Source: Planctomycetota bacterium
Lineage (GTDB): Bacteria; Planctomycetota; Phycisphaerae; Sedimentisphaerales; Anaerobacaceae
Length of the DNA: 48,655 bases
Assembly (NCBI GenBank): GCA_019456195.1
Contig: VRUK01000035.1
Span: 1-48,655, forward strand
Direction: 5' to 3'
Shown: positions 43,846-48,655 of the stretch, one piece after another
Layout of the letters: every line of letters begins with the position of its first letter
How positions within the stretch are numbered: the first letter of the stretch is position 1
The notes under the pieces: model-generated
What the model was told of the DNA's origin: nothing
The model's database searches: none
What the model saw: only the letters and a program-made list of their open reading frames with translations
Translations under genes and position numbers: made by a program

Positions 43846-43860
43846 AACAGGGAGCATACC

Positions 43861-43980
43861 ATGGCGATTCCGGCGTCTTTGGCAATAACCATCACCCCCG
43901 AGAAGCTAAGGGGCCTCAATATATCGGCTGTGTATTATCGGTCCGAAAAAATTCGGGATATTGAGAAAATTCGCGAATAA
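43861..43980 (+). CDS. 39-residue small protein behind the attenuator-like leader
   Basis: MAIPASLAITITPEKLRGLNIS... is a 39-codon frame with GGGAG 7 nt upstream of the ATG. It ends in a charged helix (SEKIRDIEKIRE). There is no signal peptide or membrane segment. I recognise no family. Its placement after a strong, switchable terminator suggests regulated expression. Confidence 0.4.
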   Translation: MAIPASLAITITPEKLRGLNISAVYYRSEKIRDIEKIRE

Positions 43981-44062
43981 AAAAGCCGCTTCAAACGTCT
44001 ATATAACTAAAAGACAACAGATTCCAGAAGTTATTAAAATTTGACAAAGAAAGAGCAATATA

Positions 44063-44251
44063 ATGAATACTCAAGACATCATCAAGATAGGCCACAAAGC
44101 AAGAATTGAAACCGAGGCTTTTATCAACCAGTACATCAATGATGAAGCTAAAAAGTGGCCAACAATCTGTCATTGCGGCCCAGCTCAGGGTGGGTATCAT
44201 CAACCACAGCAGGTTAGAAAACGCGGCATAAGAGGCATTCTGTTAACGTGA
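44063..44251 (+). CDS. 62-residue small hypothetical protein
   Basis: MNTQDIIKIGHKARIETEAF... with a helical first half and a second half with a CHCGPAQGGYHQPQ stretch. AAGAAAGAG lies 7 nt upstream of the ATG. Protein-like but unrecognised; it may belong with the 39-residue ORF 82 nt upstream. The conserved-looking CHC might bind a metal; this is speculation. Confidence 0.4.
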   Translation: MNTQDIIKIGHKARIETEAFINQYINDEAKKWPTICHCGPAQGGYHQPQQVRKRGIRGILLT

Positions 44252-44260
44252 GTTTTCGTA

Positions 44261-44359
44261 AGCCAATTTAACGCTTGAGCTTATGAAAAACGCCCGAGCG
44301 ACTTGGCGTAAAAATTGGCTAATTAAAACCTTTGATAGCAATATCAGGGGTCTTTTTTT
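44261..44359 (+). terminator. Structured 3' region with rho-independent terminator
   Basis: AGCCAATTT (44261-44269) pairs with AAATTGGCT (44312-44320), enclosing smaller stems. It is followed by the terminator ACCTTTGAT (44328-44336) with ATCAGGGGT (44343-44351; two G-U), then CTTTTTTT. Confidence 0.65.
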
Positions 44360-44547
44360 ATCTCTTTGTAAATCAAGGTTATACGATAGCCCCCAAGACG
44401 GGTTCGTCGTTAAAATGGCCTGTTGAGAAGCTTTAAAATTGAAGGATAGTGGTATCGCATGATGAAATACGTCTTGACAAAACATCATTAATATTGTATA
44501 ATAAGTTATTCTGAATTGGGAGGATTAACATATCTGCATGGGAGGAC

Positions 44548-45015
44548 TTGCTTATTCAAATAAAAAAACTACTATTACCAGTCACGATTGTAGTATTGTG
44601 TTTGTACTGTTCAGTTCTCTCTGCTTGGGATTCTATAGGACCTGCGGCGGGCACACTAAAAGCTGCCACGCGTCCATTTAACACGATCTCCGCAGTCGTA
44701 GTGCAGTTAAGGTCTCGGTCTTTAGTAATGGTCGCGGCGGTCATTCTAATCATATCACTCACATATTTGTTCTATCTAACTGTACTGCATCTAATCACCA
44801 AATCTAAATATTCTAAGCATCGACTTAGAGCGAAGATTGTCGAATTGAAAGCCGCCAACGAAAAGTTGCGGCAAGAGGTCGCCGGACTCAACCGAGAACA
44901 AGCAGGGCCTCTGGAATATAAAATAGATGCGAAAGAATCCCCAATAAAGGAAATCTCGGAGTTCGATCCTCAAAAAGCGAAAGCCTTGGTCGAGTTAGCT
45001 AATCGCCTAAGGTAG
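44548..45015 (+). CDS. Exported single-pass protein with a coiled-coil tail
   Basis: The protein has 155 residues if it starts with TTG at 44548. A signal-like helix (~6-26, ending LSAW) is followed by a membrane helix (~58-84, LVMVAAVILIISLTYLFYLTVL) and a coiled-coil segment (KIVELKAANEKLRQEVAGLNREQ, ~97-120). The ending KALVELANRLR is helical. GGAGG lies only 2 nt before the TTG, so the start is doubtful. Function unknown; it may be a small envelope assembly factor. Confidence 0.6.
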   Translation: MLIQIKKLLLPVTIVVLCLYCSVLSAWDSIGPAAGTLKAATRPFNTISAVVVQLRSRSLVMVAAVILIISLTYLFYLTVLHLITKSKYSKHRLRAKIVELKAANEKLRQEVAGLNREQAGPLEYKIDAKESPIKEISEFDPQKAKALVELANRLR

Positions 45016-45065
45016 CAATGATTCTGAGCAAAGCTCGCACATTCGGGATTCCCATTATCCTGTTT

Positions 45066-45869
45066 TCAGTAGTCCTTAAAGCTTCTCATCCACATCGGCC
45101 AGTCAGACGGTTGGGCGCCTCCGGCCTTGGTCCAGGCGCTCGACATATTGAATCCGCGATACCAGTTGAGCGTCCACAGTTCTTTGACCCCAATCTTTCT
45201 GACAGACCAATCCATAAAAAGGACGTTCAGATATCCATTGTGACGGCTGATGCAAACCCGCTTCATTTCACCTCCGCCTCCGCTTTTTACTACATCACCC
45301 GGGTACTCAGGAGGATGGTCTGTATCAAGCGGATACACATCATACCATATACAGTCGAATAACAAGGGAATCTCGGCGGCCCCCTTGACGTTAACGCTTC
45401 GCCAATAATGTTCTGATCTTGATGCACCAGGGGGTGTGTTATACGCCAACTCATTCATACCATAGCTACCGTAGTCGCCATCCACTTTCGGCCCGGACCA
45501 CCCTGGATCATCTTCTGCAAGTCCGGTCCCAAAGACGCCCCACGCCGCAAACATACCTCGACCTCCTTCCGACATAGGTTTTGTAGCCGTCGGACAGACA
45601 CGGATTTTAGGTTCATGGTAGAAAGGCCGCAAAGCACCGATCCATGTACCGTTAATCCCGCCGCCATACCCATCCATTAATGACCCGTTATTGTCACCGG
45701 TGTACATGGCAAACACGAGGGCCCATTCATGCAGATTGGCCTTGCACGCCACCGCCTCGGCTTGCTTCTTCACACGCTGCAGCGCCGGCATCAATATCGC
45801 CATCAACAATGCGATAATGGCTATCACCACTAAAAGTTCTATTAAAGTAAAACCGTCTCGCCTGCGCAT
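45066..45869 (-). CDS. Prepilin-like secreted protein
   Basis: The protein has 267 residues. [19 protein letters not shown] is the prepilin peptidase site and helix; [21 protein letters not shown] follows. Motifs and order (YTGDNNG, RVCPTA, WGVFG, YGSYGMNELAY, HYWRSVNVKG, CISRHNGYLNVLFMDWSVRKI) show a paralog of the protein at 35792-36607. Both genes share their promoter. AAGGG lies 9 nt before the ATG. It should be exported through a type II/IV machine. Confidence 0.9.
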   Translation of the reverse strand: MRRRDGFTLIELLVVIAIIALLMAILMPALQRVKKQAEAVACKANLHEWALVFAMYTGDNNGSLMDGYGGGINGTWIGALRPFYHEPKIRVCPTATKPMSEGGRGMFAAWGVFGTGLAEDDPGWSGPKVDGDYGSYGMNELAYNTPPGASRSEHYWRSVNVKGAAEIPLLFDCIWYDVYPLDTDHPPEYPGDVVKSGGGGEMKRVCISRHNGYLNVLFMDWSVRKIGVKELWTLNWYRGFNMSSAWTKAGGAQPSDWPMWMRSFKDY

Positions 45870-45914
45870 GGCTTTTTTCCCTTCTTTTCAAAGAGACACA
45901 ATGAGTTTTACTGG

Positions 45915-45961
45915 TATGCTTATCTGCCGTAATTATAACAAAGTCCGTCATAATTAAGCAA
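45915..45961 (-). promoter_or_regulatory. Promoter and leader block of the prepilin at 45066-45869
   Basis: On the minus strand TTGCTT (45956-45961), an 18-nt spacer and TATAAT (45932-45937), then TACGGCAGATAAGCATA. It mirrors the block at 35706-35752 in both hexamers, spacing and start region. Confidence 0.7.
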
Positions 45962-45967
45962 GCTAAC

Positions 45968-46024
45968 AAAAAAAAAGCCCCTGCAGTGCGGAGGGAGAGG
46001 AAAAAGCGAGATATCCGCAGGGGC
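45968..46024 (-). terminator. Terminator-like hairpin with CU-rich loop (possible sRNA 3' end)
   Basis: On the minus strand GCCCCTGC (46017-46024) pairs with GCAGGGGC (45977-45984), and a run of nine T follows (45968-45976). The loop holds CCTCTCCCTCC. It lies upstream of the prepilin promoter with no gene before it on this strand, so it may end a small RNA. Confidence 0.65.
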
Positions 46025-46162
46025 ATGAGTGCTCCATGTCTTTTACTTGTATAACCACTATAATAAACTATTACACAGATAAAACAAAGTAGGACAATCC
46101 TTGATATAGGCTCAGCAAAACCTAATCCTTGATTAGCCATAAGATAAAGCTACTATCCAAAT

Positions 46163-46386
46163 ATGCCGATTGATAGTGATGGAAAGTTAAGTTTATCTGG
46201 CCTGGAGTTGCTATTATTTTTGCGATTATTGTGGCTACGGGCATTTATTTTGGACTCAGAGATAGCCAGCCACAATCAACACCTCAGCCTGATGTTGAAA
46301 TAATGGCTGAAGAACTTTCACGTGCTTTAGAAGGAATATCTAAAGAGAATATAACACGGGAAAACCTATTTCTCCGATATTTATAA
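46163..46386 (+). pseudogene. Frameshifted small membrane protein
   Basis: From 46188 one frame reads KFIWPGVAIIFAIIVATGIYFGL (a clear membrane helix), then an acidic/helical tail (PDVEIMAEELSRALEGISKEN) and a stop at 46386. It has no start codon. The ATG at 46163 is in another frame and would join it after a one-base shift near 46185. This fits a ~75-residue single-pass protein broken by an indel (real or from sequencing). Confidence 0.4.
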
Positions 46387-46431
46387 TGTTTAGAAGACAC
46401 GTTCATAATGTCAACCCCGTCATTACTGTCA

Positions 46432-47751
46432 TCAGTTGGGCTTTGTTTCCTCCTGCAACAACTCTTGAAAACGTTGCACAGCAATTAAAAGAAATTGATT
46501 ATTCATGTCGCCAAGTTTATTCAAATGCCGCTCAATCAAATCGCATTTGATTTTCGCCAGATCATCAAATAACTGACCTCTGATGCGGTACCATTCATCA
46601 AGCATCTCACTAACGGCTTGCTGATCTTCTACACTCTTGAAGTTCTCCACAAGACTTGCTTTGTCTAACAGGCCACGCGATGAAGCTTCTGCTTCGATAC
46701 CAAGAATAACCTGACGAATTTCCTGGCAAGCCTTATCTTTCGGTTCCCTCATCATCAGTTTCCCGTCGTGATCAAGGTACTTCTTTAACAGCTCATATCT
46801 AAACCGAGTTGCCATCATGAGTGAGGTTAAGAGGCTACGCTGCTTAGCCGGTGCATCTTTTACCTGCCAGGATACATCCTCACAGAACAATATCTTAAAT
46901 TTGATCGATCCGTCTACTAACTTATCTACTCGATAGAGCATCGGTCGGTACGTCACTGTTCCACGTAAAGGATGAAAGAGCGCTTGCATGGACTTGGGAA
47001 GATCTCCTTTGGAGGCTGATTTCATTGCCATTGCGAGTTCATCGAGCCAGCGTGTGTCCTCTCTCAACCGGGCCTTTTCCTCCAGATCCTTCCAATCCCA
47101 CTGACCATTTGTCTTGTCAAAGAGTTCCAGTGTTTTTTCAGTTGCCTCAACTTTTGCATCCGGAGGGATGCGATTCGATTGAATCGTTTCCGGATTTTTG
47201 ACATGAATGAACATATTCTTAATATGCCATTCGGACTCAAAAGGCTTATGATCGATCAGTTTGGAGATCTCTTCTGTTGCGATTTTGAGCTTTTCAGGGG
47301 CTTTCTTTATCCAAAGGGCAATCGGCTTGTCTAAGCCTGTGAGAGTTGTATCGATGAAGAGTTGATTAAGAAATTTCTTGATGTCCTTTGGACTGGCTGA
47401 AAATGCTTGTATGTGTTTCAACGGATCCGGCGGATCTGTTGCTGAGCTATGTAGGCAAATCGTTCGACGATGATGTTTACCATCCAAAAGATCAAACAGT
47501 CCCGCCTCATACAGACACCAGTCCCAATTTCGTGTAGGATCCGTGAATAAGAGGATGAGAAGATTCGATAATTTGAGTTTGCCTGTGATCCAATCATACC
47601 ACGGTTCTCCTCCGGGAATTTCTTCGGAGAGGTAAAATTCGATCATCGGGTTCTCATCATCGTCAAATTCCTTTAAAATGTCCCGGATACGGAGTGCGGT
47701 CGCTTCATCCTCCTTCTTATGGCTGATAAATATGTTGACTTTTTCTGACAT
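46432..47751 (-). CDS. TIR-domain protein (candidate NADase effector)
   Basis: The protein has 439 residues. Residues 1-~130 are a TIR domain: VNIFISHKKEDEATALRIRDIL, FYLSEEIPGG, and NWDWCLYEAGLF with the putative catalytic Glu at ~82. The remaining ~300 residues are mostly helical and unrecognised (QWDWKDLEEKARLREDTRWLDEL, KQRSLLTSLMMATRFRYELLKKYLD). TIR proteins of bacteria often cleave NAD+ in anti-phage defence (Thoeris, Pycsar, CBASS, stand-alone). No sensor or partner gene is adjacent; the C-terminal part may be the sensor. AGAGGATT precedes the ATG. No signal peptide. Confidence 0.85.
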   Translation of the reverse strand: MSEKVNIFISHKKEDEATALRIRDILKEFDDDENPMIEFYLSEEIPGGEPWYDWITGKLKLSNLLILLFTDPTRNWDWCLYEAGLFDLLDGKHHRRTICLHSSATDPPDPLKHIQAFSASPKDIKKFLNQLFIDTTLTGLDKPIALWIKKAPEKLKIATEEISKLIDHKPFESEWHIKNMFIHVKNPETIQSNRIPPDAKVEATEKTLELFDKTNGQWDWKDLEEKARLREDTRWLDELAMAMKSASKGDLPKSMQALFHPLRGTVTYRPMLYRVDKLVDGSIKFKILFCEDVSWQVKDAPAKQRSLLTSLMMATRFRYELLKKYLDHDGKLMMREPKDKACQEIRQVILGIEAEASSRGLLDKASLVENFKSVEDQQAVSEMLDEWYRIRGQLFDDLAKIKCDLIERHLNKLGDMNNQFLLIAVQRFQELLQEETKPN

Positions 47752-47867
47752 GACTAATCCTCTCTTTTTAGAATCTCCAGGTTAATTCATGGGGCATACC
47801 CTCATAGCAAATAAGTGCCATATTTTAAGTTCTCTACTACTCTAAGGATGCACCCTATTATCTGACT

Positions 47868-47902
47868 TTTCCCATATTAAACGCTTAGCTACGCAGCTAA
47901 GC
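47868..47902 (+). repeat. 28-nt dispersed repeat, copy 2, with hairpin
   Basis: 47868-47895 matches 16734-16761 with four substitutions. Here it overlaps a perfect hairpin, GCTTAGCT-acgc-AGCTAAGC (47883-47902). The stretch 47752-48145 has no gene I can support. Confidence 0.5.
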
Positions 47903-48145
47903 CTCATTTCAAATAGCATGTATTCAAAACAGATTGTTATGTGTAGAAACCGAATAATCGCCTCTTATGACAAATTCAACTTCCTTGGTACACCAATATT
48001 CAAATTTCCAGAATTCCTTTGCTATAATGACCGCTAATTTTTCATCCACCACGCCTCATCTATATATATGGCGATTCTGAACCAGAAAGTGTTGATTGTT
48101 TTTGTGAAAATAAGCAGAATTTGGAGCTATGGGGGGTTGCTAATG

Positions 48146-48200
48146 AAAAAGTCCCTGCGGTGCGGAGGGAGAGAATGCAGCGAGATATACCACCAGAGGC
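48146..48200 (-). ncRNA. Possible small RNA/terminator with CU-rich loop
   Basis: On the minus strand the sequence TATCTCGCT...TCTCTCCCTCCGCACCGCAGGGACTTTTT matches the hairpin at 45968-46024 almost base for base in its loop and 3' arm. A TATAAAT lies just upstream on this strand (48205-48211). The stem (GCCTCTGGTGG with CCGCAGGGAC) is less perfect, so this copy may be decaying. Confidence 0.4.
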
Positions 48201-48383
48201 TATATTTATACCATTCTTCGTCTTTTGAGTAGCCAGCCGGAAAATATCAAGCCAAGAACAACAGATGGGACGTGGGTAATAACAACACGAAATCGCATAG
48301 CCGTCATCTCACTACATTAATCCGTACAATCTGTGGCTAAAAATCCGTAAAAGCTGTGTAATCCATGGTCAATTTCGACCAAA

Positions 48384-48655
48384 AACGCTCACTGTTAAAA
48401 ACAAATATATAAATTTTCAAATTTTTTATCTCCTTTCTTAAAAACAACTTACGAGCAGAGAACCAAAAAAAATAGCCAAATTTTCGACTCAAACGTGCAC
48501 ACTCGTCTAATTATAGAGGGAGTGTTTTTTTACTCCCTTAGTTTACCCTCGAGTGCTGCTAACTTGACACGCAACAGGGGGCCTAAGCCCACAATATGAA
48601 ATATGGTATCCGAGATATGAAACACCCAACTTTAGCTCACTTTAGGCACTTTAGA
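48384..48655 (+). repeat. Third copy of the genome repeat (same orientation as the left arm)
   Basis: AACGCTCACT to TCTCCTTT (48384-48436) matches 10930-10983; TTTTCGACTCAAACGTGCAC to TTTAC (48481-48546) matches 11030-11092; GCTGCTAACTTGACACGCAACAGGGG through to CACTTTAG (48556-48654) matches 11142-11256. The repeat continues beyond the window edge. AGGGAGT-gttttttt-ACTCCCT (48518-48538) is a hairpin with a T-loop. Confidence 0.75.

Noticed and set aside
45727..46140. 137-codon minus-strand frame
   Set aside because: It reads through the CU-rich terminator and the prepilin promoter and overlaps the prepilin in another frame.

Overview
The window looks like a chromosomal piece of a planctomycete of the class Phycisphaerae (Sedimentisphaerales-like). 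The evidence is the gene mix: Tat-exported Gfo/Idh/MocA oxidoreductases and sugar isomerases, four secreted prepilin-like proteins with the [14 protein letters not shown] leader, a PEP-CTERM-like anchor, DUF1573 and PQQ-propeller proteins, GH130 phosphorylases, and the low-complexity AAACCCAATTC repeats. This placement is an inference; there is no rRNA, tRNA or ribosomal protein gene to confirm it.

Layout. 1-7.1 kb: a formylglycine-generating-enzyme-like protein (cut by the window edge), two Tat oxidoreductases separated by a 155-nt fold-back, a large secreted fibronectin-like protein and a Tat TIM-barrel isomerase. 7.3-10.35 kb: accessory DNA with an MNT antitoxin, a truncated HEPN partner and a three-gene overlapping cassette of unknown function. 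10.5-14.4 kb: a mirror-symmetric block whose arms carry the same repeats in inverted order around a CBS protein, a prepilin, a tiny Cys-rich protein and an RHS remnant. 14.64-15.69 kb: two integron gene cassettes with recognisable attC sites (a membrane protein and a YpeA-like acetyltransferase) and no integrase in the window. 15.8-21 kb: a second isomerase, a secretin-like fragment, a small leader/sRNA locus, a PQQ propeller and a triple-repeat secreted protein. 21.4-25.9 kb: a lone flagellin, then a bifunctional fucokinase/GDP-fucose pyrophosphorylase with a mutarotase. 26-31.7 kb: DUF1573 lipoprotein, beta-helix protein, a probable sRNA, a PilX-like protein and a transglutaminase. 32.1-36.6 kb: tandem GH130 phosphorylases, two prepilins and DgkA. 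36.7-45.9 kb: small membrane and regulatory proteins, a PEP-CTERM-like protein, a TM-helix channel protein, an attenuator-like leader with small ORFs and a fourth prepilin. 46.2-48.66 kb: a frameshifted small gene, a TIR-domain protein and another copy of the genome repeat.

How the genes fit together. The organism appears to be a polysaccharide and glycoside degrader: the Tat oxidoreductases, isomerases, beta-helix protein, GH130 pair and fucose-activation module all handle sugars, while the prepilins, PilX protein and PEP-CTERM-like protein build the cell surface. MNT/HEPN, the three-gene cassette, the integron cassettes and the TIR gene are the accessory or defence-like part. The window is rich in hairpins. 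Several terminator-like stems carry CU-rich loops, and three of the four prepilins share a promoter/5'-leader sequence.
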